This document shows, piece after piece, positions 1 to 8,022 of a stretch of DNA of 64,000 bases. The position numbers were made by a program, and so were the translations under genes. Within the stretch, counting starts at the first letter, position 1. Every line of letters starts with the position of its first letter. The notes under the pieces were generated by a model. That model made no database searches. It had not been told where the DNA came from and saw only the letters and a list, made by a program, of their open reading frames with translations. The DNA comes from an uncultured Eubacteriales bacterium (GTDB taxonomy: Bacteria > Bacillota > Clostridia > Christensenellales > UMGS416), in contig UQLW01000001.1 of the NCBI GenBank assembly GCA_900542005.1, positions 81,388 through 145,387 on the forward strand. Direction: 5' to 3'.

Positions 1-875
1 TGATGATGGTTGCCATGATGTTCCAGATGGTTTCCCGCGCCATGGCCTCCGCGCAGCGTATTGTGGAGGTGCTGGAAACCGACCCGGCCGTGGTATCCGG
101 CAGCCGGACGCTGCCGGAGGGCGGCCATGGCAGCATTGCCTTCGACCATGTCAGCTTCTGCTACCCCACCTCCTCCAGCCGGCCGGTGCTTACCGATATT
201 GACCTGACGATCCGGCCCGGTGAAAACTTCGCCATACTGGGCGCCACCGGGTCCGGCAAAACCTCTCTGGTGAACCTCATCCCCCGCTTCTATGACGCGA
301 GTACCGGTACGATCCGCATAGACGGCGAGGATGTACGGGACCTTACCCTCCCCGGCCTGCGCGCCCGCATTGGGATGGTCCTGCAAAAAAGCGAGCTTTT
401 CTCCGGCACCATCGCAGACAACATCCGCTGGGGCAACAGCGGCGCCACCGACGAGGAGGTGATGGAGGCCGCCCGGATCGCCCAGGCCCACGACTTCATC
501 ATGGGCTTTTCCGAAGGATATGATACCGTCATCGGGGAAAAGGGCTCCTCCCTCTCCGGCGGACAGAAGCAGCGGCTTGCCATTGCCCGCGCCATCCTCA
601 AGCGTCCGGAGATCCTCATCTTCGACGATTCCACCTCCGCCCTGGATCTTGGCACCGAGGCCCGGCTTCAGCAGGCCCTGCGCCAGGCCCTTAAAGGCAC
701 CACCGTCATTACCATCGCCCAGCGGGTTGCCTCCGTCTCCCAGGCTGACCGGATCGCCGTGCTGGAACAGGGGCGCCTGGCCGCCTGCGGCTCCCATGAG
801 GAGCTGATGGCTACCAGCGACATTTACCAGGATATCTACAGCTCCCAGATGCGAAAGGAGGCCGCCAATGAGTAA
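1..875 (+). CDS. ABC exporter half-transporter, degenerate-site subunit (5' truncated by window)
   Basis: Only the end of the membrane domain and the whole nucleotide-binding domain are present; the reading frame enters from the left edge, so the ATG at 3 is not the true start. Visible from that ATG: Walker A GATGSGKT (residues 80-87), signature LSGGQ (184-188), Walker B LIFDD in which Asp209 replaces the catalytic Glu, and Gln240 replaces the switch His (IAQRV). These two substitutions define the non-hydrolysing half of heterodimeric exporters such as BmrC/BmrD and TM287/288. It overlaps the next gene by 8 bp, and that gene has a canonical site, so the two very likely pair in the membrane as a drug, lipid or peptide exporter. 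The substrate cannot be read from sequence. Confidence 0.9.
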   Translation, partial: MMVAMMFQMVSRAMASAQRIVEVLETDPAVVSGSRTLPEGGHGSIAFDHVSFCYPTSSSRPVLTDIDLTIRPGENFAILGATGSGKTSLVNLIPRFYDASTGTIRIDGEDVRDLTLPGLRARIGMVLQKSELFSGTIADNIRWGNSGATDEEVMEAARIAQAHDFIMGFSEGYDTVIGEKGSSLSGGQKQRLAIARAILKRPEILIFDDSTSALDLGTEARLQQALRQALKGTTVITIAQRVASVSQADRIAVLEQGRLAACGSHEELMATSDIYQDIYSSQMRKEAANE

Positions 876-2706
876 CGCAAGGCCCGCTCCCCCCAGGGGA
901 CCTGGCGGCCCGGGCGGCCCCCGTTCCATGGCCATGGCCCGGGAAAAACCCAAGGATGTCAAGGGGACGGTCAAGCGCCTGGTGCGCTATATCGGCTCCA
1001 GCCGGTATCTGTTCTTCAGCCTGCTGGCCATCATGGTCTTTGTTACGCTGCTCTCGCTGGCCGCTCCGGCGCTGCAGGGCTATGCCATCGACGCCATTAC
1101 CCTAAAGCAGGGTCAGCTGCATGTGGATTTTCCCCGCATGGCCGCTATCCTTACGCTGCTTTCGGCGGTCTATATTGCCTCCTCCCTGCTGACTTATCTT
1201 CAGGGTATCTTTTCCGCCAAGCTATCCCAGCAGACGGTACGCGTCATGCGCGGCGATCTCTTTGAGAAGATCGTCCATCTTCCCATCCGCTATCTGGATA
1301 CCCATCCCCATGGGGATATCATGAGCCGCATGACAAATGATGTGGAGAATATCTCCAACACGGTATCCCAGTCCATCGGTTCGCTCTTTTCCGGCGTGCT
1401 CACGCTGATCGGCTCTGTGGCGATCATGCTGTACTACAGCCCCCTGCTCACGCTGATCAGCTTTGTTACCGTGCTGCTCAGCGCCCTGGCCACCATGGTG
1501 ATGAGCAAATTCATGCGGAAATATTTCGCCGCCCAGCAGGCGCTGCTGGGGCAGCTCAACGGCCAGGTGGAGGAAATGGTCACCGGCTACAAGACTGTCG
1601 TGGCCTTCAGCCGGGAGGAAACAGCCAAGGGCGAATTCAACGAAACCAGCAACCGCCTGCGGGATACCGCCATCCGCGCCCAGATCTTCGGCGGCGCCAT
1701 GGGCCCCTTGATGAACGTTATCGGCAACTTCGGCTTTCTTCTCATCGCCGGCTTCGGCGGTTGGTTCGCCTTAAGCGGCGCCATCACCATCGGCACCATC
1801 CAGGCTTTTATCCTCTATGCCCGTCAGTTCACCCGGCCGATCAACGAGATTGCCAACCTTTATGGGCAGATTCAGACGGCGCTGGCCGGAGCGGAGCGTG
1901 TTTTTTCCATCCTCGATCACGCCAGCGAGCGCCAGGAGGCCTCCGGCTCCCTGGCGGTGGAGCAGGTCAAGGGGAATCTGGATTTCCGCCATGTCCACTT
2001 CGGCTATGTCCCCGGCGAGCCGGTGCTGAAGGACTTCAACCTCACCGTCAAAAGCGGGCAAAAGGTGGCCATCGTGGGAGCAACCGGCTCCGGCAAAACC
2101 ACCCTGGTCAACCTGCTGACCCGGCTGTATGATATCGACAGCGGCGAGATCCTGCTGGATGGTCAGGATATCCAGGATATCCCCCTCAGCGAGCTGCGCC
2201 GGAGCATCGCCATTGTGCTGCAGGACACGGTGCTTTTCTCCGATACCATCGCCGCCAACATCCGCTATGGCCGGCTGGACGCCGGCCAGGCGCAGGTGGA
2301 AGCGGCCGCCGCCACCGCTAACGCCGACCACTTCATCGCCCAGCTGCCCCGGGAATACGAGACGCAGCTGAGCGAATCCGGCGGCAACCTCTCCCAGGGG
2401 CAGCGGCAGCTGCTCTCCATTGCCCGGGCGGTGCTGGCTGACCCGAAGATCCTGATCCTGGACGAGGCCACCTCCAGCGTGGATACCCGCACCGAGATGC
2501 ATATCCAGCAGGCCATGGTTGCGCTGATGGCCGGCCGCACCAGCCTCATTATCGCCCACCGGCTTTCCACCATCCGGGATGCTGACAATATCGTGGTCAT
2601 TGAAAACGGCCGCGTGGCCGAAATGGGCAACCATGACGAGCTGCTGGCGGCCAAGGGCTGCTATTGGCGGCTCTATCAAAACCAATTCGCCGGCATTGCG
2701 ACCTAA
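868..2706 (+). CDS. ABC exporter half-transporter, catalytic subunit
   Basis: A 612-residue type IV ABC half-transporter. A Gly/Pro-rich N-terminal tail (residues 5-20) precedes a six-helix membrane domain (about 45-325) and an ATPase domain (about 365-600). Walker A is GATGSGKT (404-411), signature LSQGQ (508-512), Walker B ends LDEATS with the catalytic Glu533, and the switch His is His564 (IIAHRLST). All catalytic residues are intact, in contrast to the upstream partner, so this subunit carries the hydrolytic site of a heterodimer. Its ATG overlaps the end of the partner gene, with AAAGGAG just upstream, giving translational coupling. Family known: multidrug or lipid exporters; the substrate is unknown. 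Confidence 0.93.
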   Translation: MSNARPAPPRGPGGPGGPRSMAMAREKPKDVKGTVKRLVRYIGSSRYLFFSLLAIMVFVTLLSLAAPALQGYAIDAITLKQGQLHVDFPRMAAILTLLSAVYIASSLLTYLQGIFSAKLSQQTVRVMRGDLFEKIVHLPIRYLDTHPHGDIMSRMTNDVENISNTVSQSIGSLFSGVLTLIGSVAIMLYYSPLLTLISFVTVLLSALATMVMSKFMRKYFAAQQALLGQLNGQVEEMVTGYKTVVAFSREETAKGEFNETSNRLRDTAIRAQIFGGAMGPLMNVIGNFGFLLIAGFGGWFALSGAITIGTIQAFILYARQFTRPINEIANLYGQIQTALAGAERVFSILDHASERQEASGSLAVEQVKGNLDFRHVHFGYVPGEPVLKDFNLTVKSGQKVAIVGATGSGKTTLVNLLTRLYDIDSGEILLDGQDIQDIPLSELRRSIAIVLQDTVLFSDTIAANIRYGRLDAGQAQVEAAAATANADHFIAQLPREYETQLSESGGNLSQGQRQLLSIARAVLADPKILILDEATSSVDTRTEMHIQQAMVALMAGRTSLIIAHRLSTIRDADNIVVIENGRVAEMGNHDELLAAKGCYWRLYQNQFAGIAT

Positions 2707-2755
2707 GGGCTTATCCTAATCTTTACAGATTTGTCGAATCCTTGCAACACATTCG

Positions 2756-2794
2756 TTACAGCATTGAAAGATTCTGCTGCTATACTAGCAGCAG
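2756..2794 (+). promoter_or_regulatory. possible promoter with an inverted repeat over the -10
   Basis: TATACT at 2781-2786 looks like a -10 hexamer; the best -35 is TTACAG at 2756-2761 with a long 19-base spacer. The -10 lies in the centre of a perfect inverted repeat, CTGCTGC (2774-2780) and GCAGCAG (2788-2794), which could be an operator. It sits between the exporter operon and the small ORF at 2822. No T-tract follows, so it is not a terminator. Confidence 0.35.
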
Positions 2795-2821
2795 ATATTA
2801 GCTGACGAGGAGGAGTTTGCC

Positions 2822-2956
2822 ATGCTGCAACGCCAGATCCGCCGGGATGCTCCGCGTCCCGCCCCGCTGGTTATGCCAATGGCTGAATGGGCCGCCGGCG
2901 CCGTCATGCTGCTGCTCTTGCTGCTTGCGCCCGCCCTGATCGGTTTGCTGCACTAG
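2822..2956 (+). CDS. small single-span membrane peptide, 44 aa
   Basis: A 44-codon ORF with a strong ribosome site (GAGGAGG, about 8 bases before the ATG), a promoter-like sequence upstream and a good terminator 5 bases after the stop. The product has a basic N-terminus (MLQRQIRRD) and one hydrophobic helix rich in Leu and Ala (about residues 24-42). I do not recognise a family. It could be a small membrane regulator or accessory peptide of the exporter encoded just upstream, or a stand-alone toxin-like peptide; neither can be shown. The complete expression context (promoter, RBS, ORF, terminator) is the main reason for calling it. Confidence 0.5.
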   Translation: MLQRQIRRDAPRPAPLVMPMAEWAAGAVMLLLLLLAPALIGLLH

Positions 2957-2961
2957 GCTCC

Positions 2962-2995
2962 GGCCCTTCCCACCTGGTGGGAAGGGCCTTTTTCC
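2962..2995 (+). terminator. intrinsic terminator after the small ORF
   Basis: A GC-rich hairpin, CCCTTCCCACC pairing with GGTGGGAAGGG, is followed by a run of T (CCTTTTTCC). It closes the small-ORF transcript and insulates the URO-D gene. Confidence 0.8.
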
Positions 2996-3066
2996 TTTTC
3001 CGGCAGGACTTTGGCCGGGAACAGCGAATCATAGTATCAATGCTTGAATCAGGGGGAGGACAACCC

Positions 3067-4122
3067 ATGAACACCCACGAACGCTTTGCCCGTATGTACG
3101 CCCATCAGGAGGCGGACCGGGTCCCGATGATGGATAGCCCCTGGGATACGACCATTGAGCGCTGGCGTCGGGAAGGTATGCCCACCGGCGACTATGTCGC
3201 CTACTTTGATCTGGACCGCATCGGGCGCATTGGCATCGACTATTCGCCCCGCTATCCGGTCGAGGTGCTGGAGGAAACGCCGGAATACGTCATCCACACC
3301 ACCGGCTGGGGCGCCACGCTGAAGACCTGGCGGCACATGACCTCCACGCCGGAATTCCTGGATTTCAGGATCAAGGATGAGGCCAGCTGGGAGGAGGCCA
3401 AGGCCCGGATGAAGCCCGACCCCGCCCGCATCAACTGGGACTACCTGAAAAAAAACGTGCCCCTCTGGCAGCGCGAGGGCCGCTGGATCATCGGCGATTT
3501 CTGGTTTGGCTTCGATGTCACCCACTCCTGGGCGGTGGGCACCACCCGGCTTCTCTACGCCATGGCGGACAATCCCGAATGGGTGGAGGATATGTTCAAC
3601 ACCTACCTGGATATCAACCTTGCCATGATGCAGATGGTGCTGGACGCCGGCTATCCGGTGGATGAGATCTACTGGCCCGACGATATGGGCTATAAGAATA
3701 CCCAGTTCTTCTCCCTCAACATGTACCGTAATCTGCTTAAACCGGTGCAGAAGCGCGCGGTGGACTGGATCCACGAGCGCGGGATGAAGGCGCACCTGCA
3801 CTCCTGCGGCCTGGTGGATAAATTCGTACCGGAATTCGTGGAAATCGGCATTGACGCCCTCAACCCGCTGGAGGTCAAGGCTGGCATGGATCCTGTGGCG
3901 CTGAAGGCCGCCTGGGGCGACCGGCTGGTTTTCCACGGCGGCATCAACGCCGTGCTGTGGGATCAGCCCGGGCAGATCGAGGCCGAAATGGAGCGGGTCA
4001 TCCCCCTGATGAAGGAAAACGGCGGCTATATCTTTGCCTCCGACCACTCCATCCCCGATTCGGTCAGCCTGGAGGACTTCACCCATATCATCGAGACCTA
4101 CAAGCGGGTCGCGCGGTATTAG
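3067..4122 (+). CDS. uroporphyrinogen decarboxylase (URO-D) family protein, methyltransferase-like
   Basis: A 351-residue protein of the URO-D/MtaA fold. The ATG at 3067 is chosen because GGGGGAGG lies 7 bases upstream and the product then begins MNTHERF, typical of the family; a longer in-frame start at 2887 would run through the upstream terminator. The C-terminal half has HLHSCG (about residue 240), the Zn-binding His-Cys region of corrinoid methyltransferases, then FHGGIN and the SDHSIPD segment near the end. No other haem gene is nearby. Clostridial members of this type are commonly linked to methyl transfer or to unknown roles beside sugar genes, so true haem synthesis is unlikely. It is monocistronic, between two terminators. 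Confidence 0.85.
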   Translation: MNTHERFARMYAHQEADRVPMMDSPWDTTIERWRREGMPTGDYVAYFDLDRIGRIGIDYSPRYPVEVLEETPEYVIHTTGWGATLKTWRHMTSTPEFLDFRIKDEASWEEAKARMKPDPARINWDYLKKNVPLWQREGRWIIGDFWFGFDVTHSWAVGTTRLLYAMADNPEWVEDMFNTYLDINLAMMQMVLDAGYPVDEIYWPDDMGYKNTQFFSLNMYRNLLKPVQKRAVDWIHERGMKAHLHSCGLVDKFVPEFVEIGIDALNPLEVKAGMDPVALKAAWGDRLVFHGGINAVLWDQPGQIEAEMERVIPLMKENGGYIFASDHSIPDSVSLEDFTHIIETYKRVARY

Positions 4123-4147
4123 CGGCGAATCCTTTGCTTGTAAAAAG

Positions 4148-4189
4148 GGCCCTGCCAAGCATCAGAAGGATGTCTTGGCAGGGCCTTTT
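4148..4189. terminator. bidirectional terminator
   Basis: A 12-bp stem (GGCCCTGCCAAG at 4148-4159 with CTTGGCAGGGCC at 4174-4185) has A residues on the left and T residues on the right, so it can stop both the URO-D gene and the convergent MBL-fold gene. Confidence 0.8.
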
Positions 4190-4209
4190 GTGGGATACGG
4201 GCAGCCGGC

Positions 4210-4971
4210 TTATATTTCCACCGTCATGCCGTCGTAGGCCGCCCTATAGGGCGGCGCGAGGGAAGCCTCCAGATCCCGGCGGCAGGGATGAAGCGTACGG
4301 GCCAGATGCGTCAGATAGACCTGCCCCGCTGCTTTCATCTGCCCGTTTGCCCGAAGGCTGTCCACCATCATCCGCACCATGGGCAGCGAATTATGCTCAA
4401 AGACCCGATAATCGCCGTCATGGTCATCGCCAATGGTGGCGTCGATCACCAGCGCGTCAAAGGGCGCCTGGGCCCGCAGGGCCGCGACCGCTCCATAGGG
4501 CATCCACGCTCCATCGGTCGCATAGACCAGCGTCCGTCCCCCGCGGCTGATGCGGTAATGCACCGGCTGTTCATCCGGGAACCGGGGGACATGGTTGGCC
4601 GGAAGCGGCAGGACCTCATACCCCGCCGCCTGAAAGGGCTCCAGCGGCTTCAGCGGGCGCACCTGGATATGGCTGCCGCTCACCTCGCCGGCCCATCCGG
4701 CCTCCACATGCACAATAAGTGGGGACGCGCCGCGCCCCCTTCGCCGCGCAGCCAGTTCCCTGAGCGCATCCAGGCAGAAATGATCCCGGTGCCCATGGGT
4801 CAGGAGCACCGCCTGCACCAATACCTCCGGCCCGAGCAGCTCCAGCGCTGTGGCCGGAGCGTCCAGCATGAGCGCGCCATCCAGCAGCGCCGAGGAAAAG
4901 CGGCGGACCTCCCCGGAATCATCGGGTTGATCCCAATCAGCCGCGCCCGTGCCCAAAAATGTAAGCTTCAT
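4210..4971 (-). CDS. MBL-fold metallohydrolase (PhnP-like)
   Basis: A 253-residue metallo-beta-lactamase fold protein. It begins MKLTFLGTGA, the usual opening strand of the COG1235/PhnP group, and contains the metal-binding motif THGHRDH (His59, His61, Asp63, His64), with further His/Asp residues at NHVPRF and YATDGAW and a late THLAR. The start at 4971 is preferred over the ATG six codons earlier because AAGGAG lies 6 bases before it. It probably hydrolyses a phosphodiester or a similar small substrate. It follows the fucose-isomerase-like gene on the same strand, separated by a short palindrome, so the two may be cotranscribed. Confidence 0.85.
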   Translation of the reverse strand: MKLTFLGTGAADWDQPDDSGEVRRFSSALLDGALMLDAPATALELLGPEVLVQAVLLTHGHRDHFCLDALRELAARRRGRGASPLIVHVEAGWAGEVSGSHIQVRPLKPLEPFQAAGYEVLPLPANHVPRFPDEQPVHYRISRGGRTLVYATDGAWMPYGAVAALRAQAPFDALVIDATIGDDHDGDYRVFEHNSLPMVRMMVDSLRANGQMKAAGQVYLTHLARTLHPCRRDLEASLAPPYRAAYDGMTVEI

Positions 4972-4988
4972 ATCCGGCTCCTTCGTCA

Positions 4989-5012
4989 AAGGCCGAGCAT
5001 ATGCCCGGCCTT
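4989..5012 (-). terminator. weak hairpin between two minus-strand genes
   Basis: An imperfect palindrome (AAGGCCG-A-GCAT with ATGC-C-CGGCCTT) is followed on the minus strand by only three T residues. It may attenuate transcription between the isomerase-like gene and the MBL-fold gene. Confidence 0.35.
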
Positions 5013-5026
5013 GGGATTATGTATGG

Positions 5027-6508
5027 TTAGGCAAAGGGATTTTCAGTTTTATACAGCATATGCTTCGGCTGGTTAAAGGCCACATCCTCCACGCCCAGAA
5101 GCCGCATGGCCGCAAAGAGGATCTTGCCGGCTTCGCCGAAGGCCACCGCGCCGTGATGGGGGTATCCCTTCTCGATCAGCACATGGCGGTAGAAGCGGCC
5201 CATCTCCGGGATGGCAAAGATACCGATCCCGCCGAAGGAGCGGGTCGCCACCGGCAGGATCTCACCCTGTGCCACATAGCTGTGCATGGAGGTATCGGCG
5301 GCGCTCTGCAGCCGGAAGAAGGTGATCCGTCCGCTCTTGAGGTCGCCCTCCAGGGTGCCCCGGCTGATATCCGGCTCCCCATCGGGCTCCAGGGATCGCT
5401 TCATAATCAGCTGATAGCCCATATGGGGATTCTTCAGGTAGCAGGCCGGCGTATTGCCGCAGTGGAAGCCCATGAAGGTATCCTTCTGGGTATAGGCATA
5501 TTTGCCCTGGATCTCGCTTTGGTAGATGTCGGCCGGCACCGTATTGTTGATATCCAGCAGCGTGGGGGCCGCGCCCGTGGCACAGCAGGCAATATATTCG
5601 CTGACCGCGCCCCAGATATCCACCTCGCAGGCAATGGGCATGCCCCTGGCGGCAAAGCGGCTGTTGACATAACAGGGCACGAAGCCAAACTGGGTCTGGA
5701 AGGCCGGCCAACATTTATTGGCCATAACCACATACTGGGCGGCGCCCTTATGCCCCTCAATCCAATCCAGCAGCGTCAGCTCATACTGGGCCAGGCGGGG
5801 CAGCACGGCGGCATAGGGATTTTCCCCGCCCAGCTCCGCCCGCATATCGGCCATAACCGATTCGATCCGGGGATCGCCGGCATGCTTTTGATAGGCCTCG
5901 AAAAGATCCAGCTCCGAATTCTCCTCAATGGATACGCCCAGATCGTAAAGCCCCTTGATCGGGGCGTTGCAGGCGATGAAGTCCTGGGGCCTAGGGCCGA
6001 AGGAGATGACCTTCAGGCCCTTGAGGCCCAGCAGCACCCGGGCAACGGCCTCAAAATCATGGATCATATCCGCCACCTCGGCGGCTGTGCCCACCGGATA
6101 CTCGGGAATGTAGGCCTTCACGCCCCGCAGCTTCAGGCTGTAGCTGGCGTTAAGCATCCCGCAGTAGGCATCGCCCCGGCCGTCCACCAGGTCCTCGCCG
6201 CTCTCCTCCGCCGCGGCTGCGAACATCACCGGCCCCCCGAAGCGCTCCGCCAGCAGGGTTTCCGGTCCTTCCGGCCCAAAGTTGCCCAGATAGACCACCA
6301 GCGCGTTGACGCCGGCGGCTTTAAGCTCCTCCAGCGCCTGCATGGCGTCCCGTTCGTTTTCAATGATGGTGGGGATCTTCTCAATGGCGCCATAGCGGGC
6401 GTTATAGGCGGCGGTCAGGCTGTCCCGGCGGCGCTGGGACAGCGAAAGGGGGAAGCAATCGCGGCTGACTGCGACCACGCCGAGCTTGACACAGGGCAGA
6501 TTCTTCAT
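5027..6508 (-). CDS. L-fucose/L-arabinose isomerase-like protein
   Basis: A 493-residue protein resembling the COG2407 group (L-fucose isomerase and related proteins). N-terminal Rossmann-like segments (VKLGVVAVSRD, ALVVYLGNFG) precede a central region with CEVDIWG and LDINN, where isomerases place their metal-binding Glu/Asp, and a C-terminal beta domain with HCGNTP and YPHHGAVAFG, supplying likely His ligands. The start at 6508 is chosen because AAAGGA lies 8 bases upstream; the longer frame to 6556 has no ribosome site. Family members convert aldoses to ketoses in the cytoplasm, but this group is divergent and the sugar cannot be named. Confidence 0.8.
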   Translation of the reverse strand: MKNLPCVKLGVVAVSRDCFPLSLSQRRRDSLTAAYNARYGAIEKIPTIIENERDAMQALEELKAAGVNALVVYLGNFGPEGPETLLAERFGGPVMFAAAAEESGEDLVDGRGDAYCGMLNASYSLKLRGVKAYIPEYPVGTAAEVADMIHDFEAVARVLLGLKGLKVISFGPRPQDFIACNAPIKGLYDLGVSIEENSELDLFEAYQKHAGDPRIESVMADMRAELGGENPYAAVLPRLAQYELTLLDWIEGHKGAAQYVVMANKCWPAFQTQFGFVPCYVNSRFAARGMPIACEVDIWGAVSEYIACCATGAAPTLLDINNTVPADIYQSEIQGKYAYTQKDTFMGFHCGNTPACYLKNPHMGYQLIMKRSLEPDGEPDISRGTLEGDLKSGRITFFRLQSAADTSMHSYVAQGEILPVATRSFGGIGIFAIPEMGRFYRHVLIEKGYPHHGAVAFGEAGKILFAAMRLLGVEDVAFNQPKHMLYKTENPFA

Positions 6509-6610
6509 GTGATTCGTCCTTTCCGTATCGTGATACTCCACTTTCATTTTCGACATGCCTCGCCGTTTCCCTGCCGGGCAGGCCGAATTCTTCTAGCGAA
6601 AACAACAGGC

Positions 6611-7711
6611 TTAGAGCCGGAAGCTGATGGGCTGGGGCAGCGTGATCCGTTCAAAGCTGGCCAGGCAGTAATTATCGGTCATACCGGCGATATAATCGGC
6701 GACCCGCCGGGGGCCGGGGTCGCCCAGCCGGGCATAGCAGGCCTCCAGGTCGTCCAGGTACTGGAAAAACGCCTGCTCCACCTCCCCACGGGGCTGTACC
6801 GGGCCGCGGGCGTAGCGTTCATAGCTTTCACACAGGTAGGCGTGCAGCTCTTTGACGATGCGCACGCAGTAGCCCTCATACTCCAAAAGCCTGGGGTGGC
6901 GGTAGATTCGGGCATAATTAAACCGCTGCAGCTGGGTCAGCAGCTCATACTTTTCCGGGGAGTAGCCCATCTCGCCCTGCAGGGCCGATTGCTCAATGAG
7001 GTCGATGACCAGCGCGTTGATCATCTCCCCATTGGTCGTGCCCAATACCCGGGCGATCGGATCCGGTACATCCGCGCGGGTAATGAAGCCGGCGGCCAGC
7101 GCGTCCTCAATATCCCGGCCAAGGTAGGCGATCTTATCGGCGAAGCGGACGGCGCAGCCCTCCCAGGTGGCGGGGCGGCGCGCCCTGTCCCGCTTCTCCT
7201 GGGGCGGGCGCAGGGTCTCGTCCGGTGTCAGCCGCTCGTCGATGCGCTCGCCGTTATGGCACACGATGGCGTCGCGTACCGCCCAGGTAAGGTTTAACCC
7301 CTGCCCATTGCGCGCCAGCAGGTCCACCACCCGAAGCGAATGCAGCTCATGCTCGAAGCCTTCCTCCGGCGCGCAGGCCGCCAGCGCCCGCTCCCCCGAA
7401 TGGCCGAAGGGGGCGTGGCCCAGGTCGTGGCCCAGGCCGGCGGCATAGGCCAGCTCCGTGTCCAGCTGCCAGCCGTGATGGTTCAGGCCCCGGCATATGG
7501 TGGCCGCAATGGTGGCCACATGCAGCACATGCTCGATCCGCGTACAGATATGGTCGTTCTCCGGGGCAAAAAAGACCTGCGTCTTATGCTTCAGCCGCCG
7601 GAAAGGCGTTGAATGGATAATCGCTGTCTGGTCACGAAAATAGTCGCCCCGCACGTCGCCCGCCCGGGGCCGCATACGCTGCCTCGCCAGCTGTGCCGGT
7701 AATCCCTTCAT
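6611..7711 (-). CDS. dgt: dGTP triphosphohydrolase-like HD-domain protein
   Basis: A 366-residue HD-superfamily nucleotidase. Diagnostic motifs in order: RRLKHKTQVF near residue 40, EHVLHV, the HD pair in GLGHDLGHAPFGHSGE, then RFADKIAYLGRDIEDA. These match deoxyguanosinetriphosphate triphosphohydrolase-like proteins, which remove tripolyphosphate from dNTPs and tune nucleotide pools or limit phage replication. The start at 7711 follows AAGGGGG; the longer frame to 7903 crosses the probable promoter. The length is in the family's short (Firmicutes) class. The gene stands alone, divergent from the serine hydrolase. Confidence 0.88.
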   Translation of the reverse strand: MKGLPAQLARQRMRPRAGDVRGDYFRDQTAIIHSTPFRRLKHKTQVFFAPENDHICTRIEHVLHVATIAATICRGLNHHGWQLDTELAYAAGLGHDLGHAPFGHSGERALAACAPEEGFEHELHSLRVVDLLARNGQGLNLTWAVRDAIVCHNGERIDERLTPDETLRPPQEKRDRARRPATWEGCAVRFADKIAYLGRDIEDALAAGFITRADVPDPIARVLGTTNGEMINALVIDLIEQSALQGEMGYSPEKYELLTQLQRFNYARIYRHPRLLEYEGYCVRIVKELHAYLCESYERYARGPVQPRGEVEQAFFQYLDDLEACYARLGDPGPRRVADYIAGMTDNYCLASFERITLPQPISFRL

Positions 7712-7735
7712 GCCGCTCGCCCCCTTTTCTCTTCT

Positions 7736-7764
7736 ATTATAATCGTTTTGCGCGCTATATGGAA
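7736..7764 (-). promoter_or_regulatory. probable promoter of the dgt-like gene
   Basis: On the minus strand a perfect -10, TATAAT (complement of 7736-7741), has TTCCAT 17 bases upstream (complement of 7759-7764). It lies 25 bases before the dgt start. The interval 7712-8022 otherwise holds only this and the divergent promoter at 7968. Confidence 0.45.
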
Positions 7765-7967
7765 CAGGTTGACGGCTCCGGCGCGCCCTGTCCCGAAGCT
7801 TCCTCGGCAAACCAAAGCGCCAAGGCGCGCATCCGGCGCCGCCCGGTAAAGGCGCAGGGTTTCCTTCATTGTCCCACCTGGGCCGCCCATTGTCCATGGC
7901 CAATTACGCGAGGCGGCAAATGATTTTCACAACTTGATCAAAGGCAGTGCCCCCGCGCCCGTCAATA

Positions 7968-7976
7968 TGGTATAAT
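7968..7976 (+). promoter_or_regulatory. extended -10 promoter of the serine hydrolase gene
   Basis: TGGTATAAT is a full extended -10 element (TG-N-TATAAT). No good -35 is visible at the expected distance, which fits extended -10 use. It is 46 bases upstream of the ATG at 8023, which has a GGGAGGG ribosome site. Confidence 0.5.
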
Positions 7977-8022
7977 CATGGCAAATCCCAGCTATCTGCC
8001 GGGATAAAGGGAGGGCAATACC

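Noticed and set aside
4949..7297. A 782-codon plus-strand frame
   Set aside because: It is antisense to the fucose-isomerase-like and dGTPase-like genes, whose motifs are clear; its residues are low-complexity and match no family. Long antisense frames are expected at this GC content.
6611..7711. A dGTPase anti-phage defence gene
   Set aside because: The family includes housekeeping members of this size, and no defence or mobile genes surround it.
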